Assembly: GCA_037783545.1 (NCBI GenBank) | Contig: JBBELK010000064.1 | Location: 310,001-374,000 of the forward strand | From: Henricia sp. BOLD:AAB3569 | Lineage: Eukaryota; Echinodermata; Asteroidea; Spinulosida; Echinasteridae | Direction of reading: 5' to 3' | DNA: 64,000 bases | Shown here: positions 34,912-46,700 of the stretch, in pieces | Layout of the letters: each line of letters starts with the position of its first letter | Position numbering within the stretch: position 1 is the stretch's first letter | The notes under the pieces: generated by a model | What the model was told of the DNA's origin: nothing | What the model saw: the letters and a program-made list of their open reading frames with translations, nothing else | The model's database searches: none | Made by a program: the position numbers and the translations under genes

Positions 34912-35594
34912 TAGGTTTTCCCGCACATTTTAAAACATGTTTTATTCAAATTCATATCCGGTTAACTTCGATTTTGTCCCAAGACGAGTGAAACGCGCAA
35001 ATGCTATACAATTGATTTGGTCTTTGATCTTTCCAATTGATCAATGGTAAACCAATTTCTCCATCCAATGTCGTAGGATTTCAATCGAATTCGTCTCGAC
35101 TGATGATCGTCTACATCACGTAAGGATTGAATTCGTCTTTGTTTAACCATCGTCGGATGGTCAAACTGTATATAGCTTTGTGTGCAAGCTTTTTAAGGAC
35201 AACTTTAAAGGTTAATTTCTTGCGTGTACTTGCTCTCTTGATTCCGAATCTTTAACAAACATACCATAATCTGTGTACAAATTCCATGTAAAATATGAAG
35301 ACGTAGAAATATCCAAAGTTGTCATGCAATCAATAAGTGACGAATTATAATGAAATATATTTGAAATTTATTACCTAATGACGAAATTTTTTCCATTCGT
35401 CGTACTCTTGGCAACTGCTGACGACGAAATCAAATAATCTTTTTTGAAAAAGTGTGAAAACGTACGAATAATTTAGACAAATAGGCCTAAGAACATGTGC
35501 GACTAATTACGAAATTAAACATGGGAAATGCAAAGTTGTGAATTTTCGAGACGAAATCAAATGAAAAGTGTTTTAAAATGTGCGGGGAAATCTA
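34912..35594. mobile_element. TA-flanked TIR element, family P1 (ends TAGGTTTTCCCG)
   Basis: Ends TAGGTTTTCCCGCACATTTT and AAAATGTGCGGGGAAATCTA are inverted and flanked by TA (34910-34911, 35595-35596). The interior repeats ATTTCGTC/GACGAAAT words in both orientations (35090, 35137, 35389, 35398, 35426, 35552). The ends resemble those of 36360-37588. No transposase frame. Confidence 0.65.
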
Positions 35595-35596
35595 TA

Positions 35597-36050
35597 TTAG
35601 TCGCTCATCTGTCGCTAGCTTGTGCAACAGCTGTAAATTCTGCATCTTTTCCAAGCAAAAACAGGTGAAAGAGAAAGTTCGTCTTAATTTGATGAACTGC
35701 ATTATTTAATTTATTATGTACCGTGTCTATGAAAACATGATCGTATATGTTTTGAACGTGGGGCCAGACATGTGAAAAATTATGTCATCATCAACATTTC
35801 ATACGTAACCTGTTTTACAAGTTCTCGCAATTTTTAACAGGACAATACAATACAATACATTTGGACTAACATAGACTGGTTCCCGCTCCACATATTCCAC
35901 ATACAATAAATGAATATGCATCGGCTACCGTATAGTGTTTAAAATAGCACTAAGCATTACGTCTTGCATTTATTTTTAGGAGCGCATAACCGTTAATTTT
36001 GAAACCGCGCAACGGCACGAGTGTAAAACAATTTGAAAGGGGTTATTCCA
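35597..36050. other. Unassigned
   Basis: No gene. GACTGGTTCCCGCTCCACAT at 35875 recurs at 43393, a short dispersed repeat. Confidence 0.35.
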
Positions 36051-36054
36051 TATT

Positions 36055-37614
36055 TGTGACCCGCTCTGCGAAAAAGAGTATTAAGTCACGCTGGCTAGTA
36101 TTATTTTTACGACCACAAAAAAAAATCCGCGGCAAATCCACGCTCAATAAAATACCAAAACACAATGGAAATTCCTGGCGTTGCCCAGATACCGCCTGGA
36201 ATGTCTGCATGTGTTCCCCCTGGAATGTCTGTGTTCCCCCTGTAATGTCTGTGTTACGCCTGGAATTTCTTCTGCGTTTTGGTATTTTAATGAGCGTAGA
36301 AATGCCACAGATTTCTTCTTATGGTCGCAAAAAGAATTACTAGCCAGCGCGACTTAATATAGGTTTTCCCGGCCAATTTGAACAAAAATCCATTCAAGTT
36401 AATACCCGACTCATTCAATTTCGCTTGAAAATAAATGCTCAGGTACATCAGCATTCAACAGTTAAAAAGAGTCATTCAATTTCAACACTTGAGCATTCAT
36501 TCGACAAATAAAATCATTCAATTTAAAATGGTCACTAAGTTCATTCAATTTCGTCACAGCCAGCACCAACGGGCTGGTCGACCATTGATCATGTTCATCA
36601 ACTGGCAAACATTTTTAAAATGTTTGCATTCAAGTTCGTTTCTGTGGTATGCGCGTTCTGGTTCGTATTTGCCTATATTTCAAGAAGTGGCTCAACAGAA
36701 TGTGGGACAAATAACTCATAAAATTGCGTGAGATGGTACAGCCAAACTTACATGCCGAGATGCCTAGCACGTCAGAACATTGAAGGTTAAAGAAAACAAT
36801 TTCAGATATATAAACGTATATCAGAAATAAACAGAAAAAGAAAAGAACCTGTGAAAAAAATCCACAGGGAAACAACGTTTAAATTTTATAACGATCCCCT
36901 TATATAGGAAAATCACATATTAATTAATGTTAATTTGTGTGGTCTTATTAAACATTAACGAATAAAAAAAACAAAAAAGTTAATTAAAGACCAATGCAAA
37001 CGAATACAATGCAAACAAATGCAAGCACTATATTGTGTATTGTTTTTTATACTTATGTGCCATAAAACTTTATTCAACCGTTCTTTAGACACATTTTACA
37101 GTTTAATCATGGGGTAACAAAGCAAAAGGAACACATTTGCAATTAAGAATAACAATAAGAATTTAATGAAACGCAAAAGACAACTGCCAGTAAAAGAACA
37201 TTATCGCTAACTTTAAACGCAAGCATGTAAGCCGTATCATACTCATGTTGAATTTGAACGCTCAAATGTTGAAATGCGTTGCCCATAAACGAAAAAGAAA
37301 ACAACAATAGGTACAAAATTGCAGTGCGCTTCGATGACTCTGAATTTGATTGCACCTATTGGGAAAAGGTGGTGGATATTCAACAAAAGAATGGCGATCT
37401 TGTAGTCTTGAATGCCTATAAACGAAATAGAATGAAAAGAAAGGAATCATGGGTGCACAAAAACGAAATTGAATTCAATAATATCGAAAGAGTAACCCTA
37501 GTTTGCTTGAATTAGAGAAATCGCGTGAATTTGAAAGCGCAATAATGAAATTGAATGATCTTTTGCTGAAATTGGCCAGGAAAACCTATACCATTTTTCG
37601 CAGAGCGGGTCACA
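36055..37614. repeat. Large foldback element, copy 2, split by an insertion
   Basis: Starts TGTGACCCGCTCTGCGAAAA and ends CGCAGAGCGGGTCACA, matching the element at 13396-13685. Inner arms pair (GTCACGCTGGCTAG with CTAGCCAGCGCGAC; CCAAAACACAATGG region). A 1.2-kb element sits close to its right end. Confidence 0.7.
36360..37588. mobile_element. TA-flanked TIR element, family P2 (CATTCAATTT motif)
   Basis: Ends TAGGTTTTCCCGGCCAATTT and AAATTGGCCAGGAAAACCTA are inverted. TA flanks at 36358-36359 and 37589-37590 give a clean insertion: joining the outsides restores the host foldback sequence (ACTTAATACC). CATTCAATTT repeats seven or more times on the left and its complement (AAATTGAATG types) on the right. 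A 78-codon frame at 37279-37515 is within the array side and looks non-coding. Confidence 0.7.
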
Positions 37615-38307
37615 TTTGGCCAATACAAATTTAATCTATTAAACCTTAAAATATTACACATGCCCATTATAGCATAACAAATCAAATTCAAACATTGTCT
37701 GTATCATCATAAATAAACATGCGGCGGCACGCGGCGTCAATTCAAATACTCGAAACAATGACGAATCGTACCCGACGATTAACGATAACGTCCGGACTTG
37801 CATTCGGGTAACTTCGGGAACCTTCGGAAACAGGAGGAATTCCTCCTGTTTCAATATGGCGGACTACCACGTATATGGCGGCTGCCGGAACTAAAGATCA
37901 GTCGGGAATCTTTTGGTCCGGGAACCAGACTATGGACTAACACAGTAGTTTTGCACATAGGTTTCCCAGGATAATATTTTAAATCTTTTTTTTTTTAATT
38001 TGAAGTTTCTGACACTGAAATTCGTCCAGCGGGCGTTTGCAAAAATTGTGTATTTTATCATACAGTTTGCTGCAAGAGAGATTTAATTTCGTCTCGTCTT
38101 TTGTCGCACATTTACTAACAACATTTTTCAATTTCGTCACATAGGCCTACTCCATTATTGATTATTTGTAAATGCTGACGCCGTTACAATTTGCCATTTT
38201 CGTGTCATCCCTTTGATATTAATAAATTTATGGGTTGCCTCCGTTTTTGGTAAAACTCTTCACTGTAGTTCGGTGTACCAGCTTTATCTAAAGCCATACA
38301 GGCTATA
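37615..38307. other. Unassigned; contains a 26-bp perfect palindrome
   Basis: GAAACAGGAGGAA followed at once by its complement at 37827-37852. At 37957 a lone TAGGTTTCCCAGG resembles the P1/P2 ends, and ATTTCGTC words follow (38087, 38132), suggesting a decayed relative. Confidence 0.4.
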
Positions 38308-38990
38308 TAGACCGTATCGAATAGCCGCCATTTCGTGGGGCACCTTTTGTTACTTAGAGGTACACACCGGCCTACCGTTCACGTAATTTAGTGATACAGC
38401 ATCCTTGACAATAATGTTTTGATGGTCCTTGTGAAAAAAGATCGTCAAAATGTCCCGTAATTAACCACAAAAGCTTAAAATTAATAAATACGGTCAATAG
38501 TCGAGTTAAGTTATACGCTTTACCACTGTCGTTCACTATCGCGCGAGACTCACGACTTTGTCAGAAACGATTCGCTCTTCACTTGGCAGCTTTTTGCTTT
38601 AAAGACATCTCTCATTTTCTGCTGAAGATTTCACTGGACAGCCTGGACGACCGAATGTTTTTTTTCCGTTTTCCGTAGAGGAGCTGACATTCATGGTTTG
38701 TCTTCACGAACGTACAATTGTAGTTCCACGGCACTGTACCGGTTTTGGGCGGGCATGCAACGTGTGTGTGCCGTGCATAGGGGCTAAATGTCACATTGTC
38801 CGGTAGACTGTCCACGGTGAAACTCGCTTCGGTTCCTCGGACTTTGTGTCAAAATGTTATGTTCGATTTTTCAGAGTTATGTTTAACTTTGTTTCATAAC
38901 CTGAATAATTAATAGTCTCTTTTGTCAAATACTCATAAATATTTTGAAAAATATCAGAGCTGAATTTGATGCAGTACTGCTGCAATAAAC
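38308..38990. mobile_element. Family D arm followed by family C copy 3 (truncated)
   Basis: TATAGACCGTATCGAATAGC at 38308 is a family D end. From 38358, AGGTACACACCGGCC starts a copy of family C colinear with 7479-8278 but diverged. It breaks off near 38990 before the right end. Confidence 0.65.
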
Positions 38991-39305
38991 TTCAGGAATA
39001 AGCCTACACTGTGTATCACACGGCCATACAGCCTGATCGGCCTTGAAGATAAGTACCATTGACTGAAGAGATGGCAACGGTGCTCATTACATGCATGTCT
39101 GGCAGGGATTATCATAAGTAATGTTATTTCTCCGTATACATCAATTTGTATAAAAGCAACTTTTTTACGGACTCGAGGCCAATTTTTTTCCCAGAAGCCT
39201 ATCTGAGCTCTGCCTATAGAAATGCTCCGTTTGACGTCGGTTACCAGCATGCGTGCATGAAGCCAGGTGGCATTAATTCCGTGCGTGTAAGATAAACAAT
39301 AAATT

Positions 39306-39621
39306 AACCTTTTGCGTGTAACATTTGCATAATGGCTGGCGCCCCGAATTCTGCACTTTCAAAATAGGGTGCAGTTTAGAAAGTCACACACTACGCTGTT
39401 GTTGCTACGTGGTGCACGCCATGGCCTGGCAACCAACAGTCTAGTTACTTTATGCCATATTCTCCTAATACGGTGAACACGGTTTTGATTCTGTACTTCA
39501 CACATGACGCGTGCACCACATAGCAAAACAAAATAGTCTGGTCAAGTGGACACTAAGTGTGCATGTGAAAAACGTATGTCAGTACATCAGACGCTACTCG
39601 TGTGAAACACGTAAATGGCTG
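39306..39621. repeat. TIR element, family J copy 1
   Basis: Ends ACCTTTTGCGTGT and ACACGTAAATGGCT are inverted (imperfect). The body shares ATGGCTGGCGCCCCGAAT, CTACGTGGTGCACGCC and GACACTAAGTGTGC with copies at 48849-49176 and (inverted) 63111-63426. Confidence 0.7.
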
Positions 39622-39845
39622 ATGTAGGCACACGTAGGTCGACATAAGCGAGGGATATCGCCAATACTAACAGCCGATCGCTTTGAGTCATTTATCTCTG
39701 GCATTATTATGGCGCATGCAGCACTCTCAACATACATCCAGTCACTTACAGCTATATAGGTATATCGTGTTTTCAAAAATCTTTTTTCCCCACTTTTTGC
39801 CTTTTTCAGGGCAATACAAAGTCATGTATCGGGACTTTTTCAGGT

Positions 39846-39867
39846 GGGGGGGGGGGGGGGGGGGGGG
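39846..39867. repeat. Poly-G tract (22 G)
   Basis: Uninterrupted run of 22 G on the plus strand. Confidence 0.95.
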
Positions 39868-39969
39868 TGGAGACACTGGGGGACACTAGAAATTGTTGGG
39901 GTGCACGTGCCTCCCAGCCCCCTGCATGGCTACGCCGCTGATGGCATGTAAAGTTACATGTGGAAGGTT

Positions 39970-40172
39970 CGGACACTGACGCAAACCCGACGTAAGCCAT
40001 GATGCATAAAGCATAGTTTCCATATAATCGGAACGAATCGGTACTGCGTTGGTCTTGCGTCGGTTGCGTCAATACTGCGTCGCTCGCGTCCCTCTTGCGC
40101 ATACTTACTGCGTCGGCTTGGCGTCCATTCCGCAATGGCGGAAAAAACGGTACGCAATCCGACGCAATTTTA
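39970..40172. repeat. TGCGTCG-iterated stretch upstream of the HNMT-like gene
   Basis: TGCGTCG, TGCGTTGG, GACGCAA and related words recur about a dozen times in both orientations within 200 bp. It ends about 350 bp before the first coding exon. Either the body of a small iterated-motif element or a cis-regulatory cluster. Confidence 0.4.
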
Positions 40173-40467
40173 CAGCACAAACCGGCCACTTTCTGGATGC
40201 AGCAATGTTGGTTTAACCTTCAAGTTACAAGGTCGAGTCTCGATTATTGGCCGCCCTGTCATTAGCTATGCTGTGATCTATAGAATACCAAAGTGGGACG
40301 TCAATTGTTATGGTAAAGGCCGGCTCTATATAGATAATTTAAGCTCCATTCCAAACACACGGTTAAAATATTGAATGAGCTATTAATGTCGCTCTGTTGC
40401 CGTGGCAATTGAACAGAATGACGTATTTTGCTCTGTATAATCTGTTATAATATCAAACTTCTTACAG

Positions 40468-40703
40468 CAATCGGCACTCTCATCAGCGGTAGTGGCAGCG
40501 ATTGGCCGCAACTGGCCGAGCCATGAAGACCTTAGCTGAGCCGTACTACGTGCAAACACTGGAAGCATTCATCCAACGATGCGACCAGGAGCCCGTGACA
40601 CTGGCCTGGATCCGAGCTAAGATGTCGACCTTGCTAAAGGAAGTACGCTGGCCCGTCAGTACGGCCGAAGTGGTACGGGTCATTGGCGTGGGATCCGGTA
40701 AAG
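40468..40703 (+). CDS. HNMT: HNMT-like exon 1 (5' UTR part plus codons 1-61)
   Basis: Coding from 40523 (context GAGCCATGA). Upstream CTTACAG at 40461-40467 could be an acceptor, so 40468-40522 may be 5' UTR of an internal exon. MKTLAEPYYVQTLEAFIQRC aligns with the human helix ending at Glu28. Ends ..GGTAAAG|GTATGC in phase 1. Confidence 0.88.
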
Positions 40704-43700
40704 GTATGCATGTCATCAATTGGGGCCCTTGTATAGACCGTATAAAAAACAGCTGCCATCTTGTAGGGCAGTTTCTTTGTTCCATAAGGGCATGAATGGA
40801 TGCGTTTTTGCATTAAGCGCTTTGTTTTATCTTCAGCGGGCCGACTAGAAGACAAGCCCAACGCCTTGGTCAAGGCTAATAATGCACCTATATGTATTGT
40901 TTCCACGTCCATCTTCCCCGCCTTACTGCGCTGCCCTACACCTTAATAGGTGGGGATTTAGTTACGTTTTTAATGCCCCAGGATGGGGATTTTGTCAATC
41001 CTCACCTCTTGTGCGGGGTAGCCCCTTAGGAGGAGAGCATATAGTGTGAATAAAGATATTAGGAACAATATTGACAGGTCTCGGATTAGGATTTTTCTCT
41101 CATCCCGAGTTTGGTTGTTTCATTTGTATGGTGAGGCACCATACCAGATAGTTGCGCTTCCATGCAACACCAAGAAACATTACGTCCATGGGGAAATCCG
41201 AGGGAGTATACCAACTGTGCCTTATAGCTCAGCTGGTACACTGTAAACATTTCACTAGCACATTTTTGTCCGAAAATCATGAACACAGCATGAAGCAGGT
41301 AACTGCTTATGGATACCTGAGCAGGTACCTGATGTGATAGTGACTAGCACCCCAAGTACCTGAAGTAGATTAAACCACTGTTCCCCATGTACATCAGGTG
41401 ATGGTTTAATTTGTTAACTCGTTCATTCATTCATTCATTCATTCATTCATTCATTCATGTATGGTTTATTTATACAACAATGCCAAACAACTAGTCCAAA
41501 GACTAACACTGCTTGATTTACAAAATACTACATAATACACAAAAATACACAATACTAAAATTTTAAAATCAACATACATCCTAAACATCAAAATCACATA
41601 TTATCACAACCATTCAAAAGACTAACCATATACGGCACTGATCAATTACCGTTGATACCATGCCAACCTGGTTAATTAAAGCAAATGTTCATGCTCTTGC
41701 CCCATTTCTCACTCGTATCATCAATTCCTCCCTGTCTACTGGCATTTTCCCGTCCGACTTGTCTCATGCTATTGTTAAACCCATACTAAAAAAGCCCAAT
41801 CTTGATCCCAACGATCTGAAGAATTACCGCCCAATTTCAAATATTCCATTTCTGTCTAAGCTCATTGAGAAGGTAGTGCTGAGGCGAGTTAACGACCACG
41901 TTGGTGATAACTCTCTTCACCAACTCTATCAGTCCGCATACAAGGCTCACCATAGTACTGAGACAAGTCTATTACACGTCAGAAATGACATCCTTCGTGC
42001 TATAGACAACAAATCAGCTGTTATGGTTGCTATGCTAGACTTGTCTGCTGCCTTCGATACGATAGACCATGTCATTTTGACTGCACGGCTTTCTCAATCT
42101 TTTGGCTTTAGTGGTTCAGTCCTGAACTGGTTTAGTTCCTACCTCAAAAAACGTCACAACCGTGTTTGCGTTAATGGCGTCTTTTCTGAGGAAAAACGCT
42201 TGGAATTCGGGGTTCCCCAAGGTTCAGTCATCGGTCCGTTGCTATTCACATTTTACACCAAACCTGTTTCCGATATAATCGAACGTTATGATCTTGAGTA
42301 CCATGTTTACGCAGACGATATCCAGATATATGCCTCTTTTAACCCAGCCCGTCCCAGCGATGCTGAACAGGTACTTGGCAGACTTTCATCTTGTATTGCT
42401 AGCATAAAGCAATGTCTCTTAACAAACTTAAGATCAACGACGACAAAACTGAATTCTTCATCGCTGCATCCCCCCATGCCTTGAAGTAATTGCCTGATTT
42501 TTCTTTATCAGTCGGGCAATTTGACATTAAGCCATCATCATATGTCAGAAATCTTGGTGTCATGTTTGATCCCACTATGTCAAACATGTTACATCTGTCT
42601 GTAAATCTATTAATTTCCACCTTAGAAACCTTCGCCGCATCCGCAAATACATTGATCAAAACACATGTCACCATGCAGTCCGTTCTCTCATTACCACTCG
42701 CCTAGCTAGACTACTGCAATTCATTAATGTACGGCATCAGTCAAGGCGAAATGAACCGCTTACAGAAACTCCAAAACCAGGCTGTTAGACTGGTTTATTC
42801 TGTTGACCGATTTGCGGATGCTCGGATCCTAATGAACCAACTACACTGGCTACCCATCGGGCATCGCGTCCTCTTCAAACTTCTAGTACTTGTCTTCAAG
42901 TCTCTACATAGTGCAGCACCTCCCTATCTGTCCGACCTGTTGTCTTCCTATAGACAGGCTATAGGGAGGGACTCAGGTCCTCCTCTGACACAACCCGTTT
43001 GCATATACCTTACTGCTCCAAAACAGTTGGCGAAAAGTCCTTCTCGTTTGCTGGCCCTAAGGAGTGGAATATGATTCCACAGAGCATACGAGATTCTTCC
43101 ACTGAAATTGCTTTCAGGAAATCACTTAAATCTCATTTGTTTAATCTTTAATTGTTTTGTTTTCCCCATGTTCAGCGCTTTGATCTTTTAGCTAAAAGCG
43201 CTATATAAATGCTTTTTATTATTATTAAGAGGCCTTTCAGAACAGGTTTCCTGAGAGGGAGGTACCAACAAAAAAGACCATCTAGAAAACATATGAAAAA
43301 GTATGAAGGAACAAGTCTGAACCTCAACAAGGGACACCCCGGGCGTAGACGAACTGGGTTTCTGCTGAAAATGTCCAAACTGTAAGGGGGGCCATAGACT
43401 GGTTCCCGTCCACATATTCCACACAGGAGAATATAAGGACAGGTAAAGGGTGCTTCATCTTAAACTGTAATTGGTCGTCTTTGCGCGTGCGCATTGTGTT
43501 TTTTATATTTAAATGCTTTAGGCAATATACTTTATTTACATAATTGGATATGTTCGACACGCACGGCCAAGTTACAAATGTCAAATGCCAAATCTGCGCA
43601 CTTACTTAAAAAACAAAAATAATAATAACCACGTGACGGGCAGAATTCTGCCCGTCATGGCTGCCCTTTACCGATCCCTATATTTTCGCAATAAGCGAAC

Positions 43701-46700
43701 CAATCTATAGGGATCGTGAACGAATCCAGGGAGGCCATTTAAGCGAACCCTATAATAGGATAAGCTGCTAACTTGTCAATGTGATGATTTCACCACCTTT
43801 CATATGACCACGTTCGCTCAGTCATGATTGACAGTTACATAATGCCCCTGGTACCATTGGACAGAGGACAGTCTGGACTTCCCCGACATACACACCCTTT
43901 TTTGAAATATTGCACAGATTTCTGATAATTTGCATTTAAAGATGAGTTTCCTTTTTTTATGGACACCCTGTACAAGATGGCAGCTGTTCGATACAATCTA
44001 TTATGAAGTTTCCCTTCCTTTGTGTCTTTTCAGTTTATAAATTGTAGCATTTTAATTCGGTTATTTGTATGAGGGGTAATTGGGTCCGTCCTCTGAAAGG
44101 AAACAGCAGAACGTGAAAATCAGAAAATGACGGGCAACGGTATGATAGAACTATATGGAATATGGATTGGCCAGAATCAGCTGCTATCTTGTAGGTCAAA
44201 TTTTTACATTTAAAGATATCCGTGGTTCTCAGCAAATTCGTTTTTTTTTTTCTCTGAACAAATTGTTAATGCATTTACTTTATGTTAACGAGAAAACATT
44301 AAACTTTGAACTTCAGACATCGGCAACCCTGTGAAAAAAAGCCGTTTTGTATTGCATGCCTGCTCGCCAAATCTGGAAATTCTCACAGTTAGCCTGCGGC
44401 CATTTTATCTTCCCCGTGAGTTTTCTCACATTGTATTTTCAACTGTATACATTCCTGATTGCTTTGTGGCTAAGCCAGGTGCTGAAGAACTTTGTTCTGC
44501 TATTCACGATATTCACTGATGCCTTCATGGACTTCAATCACGCGAACCTGAGGAAAAGTACAATCCACCTGTGCTACCCGTAATACTTTGACCTTGGACA
44601 TGTTTTATTGTAATTTAAAAAACAAATATACTCCGCTTCACCTCTCCCACAATTGGGTAAATCAGACCATAACTTATATATAGTTATTTTGTCGCCGATA
44701 AACCGGCCAGCGGTGCAAATCGAGACACTGAAAGCCAAAGTTTGTGACCGTGAAGCGATGGGACGATAACAACTTGAATGAACTGCATGCTTCACTTGAC
44801 AGTACAGATCGGAACATCTTTATGGAAACCAATTCGAACTTAGACATTATTGTTACCACCGTGACGGTCAATGACTATATTCATTACTTTAAAAAAGCTA
44901 AGAGTTTTTCCAACAATAAAGCGGGCCTCCCATGCACTGTGCGATTTTTGCCACGAATTTCCAACGATTTGGTGAGATTATCAGAGACTGTCCACATACT
45001 TTAGGCCTATACACAATCGTACCAAATCGTACCTAATCGTTGAAAATTCGTGGCAAAAATCGCACAGTGGGAGGCCCGCTAGTAAGCCTTGGATTACGAA
45101 AGAGGTTAAACGAGTTATCAACAAAAAGAAACAAATCTTTGGACAAGGTGACAAAAGAGAACTGGTAATGACACAAAAAGACTTGAAACGAATCATTAGA
45201 TGTGAAAGAAAGAAATACTGCGATATGATTGAACAACAGTTTTCACGAAACAATTATGAAAATTTTCTGGAACGGACTGTGGCTAATGAGTGGTTATTCA
45301 AATGGTTCAAGTAAATGCACCCACCTTCCCAAGACAACACTTGAATATGGAAATGAACTTAACGAGTTTTTCAATCGTTTTGATAGGGTTGATTTCCAAC
45401 AGGAGATCGATGAACTATAGGCGGGTCAATATACCACCTGACCCCCAAAAAATTGCAACAAAACGTTTTATGATCGTTTTCTGTACTATTCGATGTGACG
45501 AACAACATATCAAAAGTTGGACAATTTTGACGCACGGGAAAGTCTCCAAAAATGACGTCAAAAACAAGATGGCCGCCAACATAAAAAAGGTTAAATAGAG
45601 GGGTATATTTATGTAAAAAAGTACCCCAACCTGGTCCTACTGAATGTGGTGAATAACAGGAAAAAATTCTACCAAAATCAAGCCACCGGAAATCTGGGTT
45701 AATTTCAAGATGGCTGCCGTTGACCTTGAAAATCGCTGAAATGACTGTAGCTTCTTTAATATCAGGAGTAAAACAGTGATTTAAATGTCTACCCTAGGGT
45801 TTTCATGGCCAGGGAATTCACTAGTATCCATAACATTTTAATCCAACCTTCGACAAACAATAAAAGCCACAAACTCAAAATGGCGGTTATAATGCATGGA
45901 AGGGTAGCGACAATAACTTCTCTAACTGCAGTCAGTAGTAGCTTATTTTTTCGGTCAGTAATGTGTATGACATGATCCCTTCTGTGACAAGGCAGGCTAC
46001 ATCAGCTACCGTACGAGCCGCTTAGGCAGGGTGCGCCACACTGCCCGAATTGCCTTCCTGAGAACCTGCACTTCTTGGGCTGTTTTTGAGACGCGCGATT
46101 CAGGAGGTCAACTAACCCACGCAGGTTTAATCAGGATAAAAACCTATTACACTTACTTTCTTTGAGCTTTTAGGTACAGGATTCTCCTTAGTATAGTAGT
46201 AAAAAATAATACCATTGCTGTGGGTACAGGCTTTGGGCTAGCCTGGGCTGGTAGGAGGGATTGAGCGGGCTGGGGGGCTGGGTAGTATAGGAGTGCTTCG
46301 GGCTGGGCTGGCATGGCTTTGGGCTGGAAGAGCTGGGCGGGGTGCGGTGCTAGGATGGCATCGGGCAGGGTTTGCCACGGTTGGGATGGCTTCAGGCTGG
46401 GCTGAGATGGTCTTACGCTGGGCGTAGATGGCCAGCTAACCAAATAACGTCCCCGAACGTTAGGAATGAACGTAATTGTGTGGAGTTTTCAGGGGACGTG
46501 TCAATAATTGTACAACACCTTTATGACGCATTACGTAATCAGACCATTTTAATCAACTTACTAATCTCTTACCTGAAGTTCCAGTGCTCACTTCCTCTTA
46601 CTATGTATAGTAAGTATACGCTTGATATATATGCTCCTTGAATTTCCTTCGTATGTAGTCATGGTTGGCGGACATTGGAAACCACATTTTGTACTATTTC

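Noticed and set aside
37279-37515. 78-codon frame (KIAVRFDDSEFDCTYWEKVV) as a transposase piece
   Set aside because: Falls in the CATTCAATTT element's right-hand motif zone, with no known domain and no continuation.
46153-46443. Proline/glutamine-rich protein
   Set aside because: Shadow of the GGCTGG low-complexity tract.
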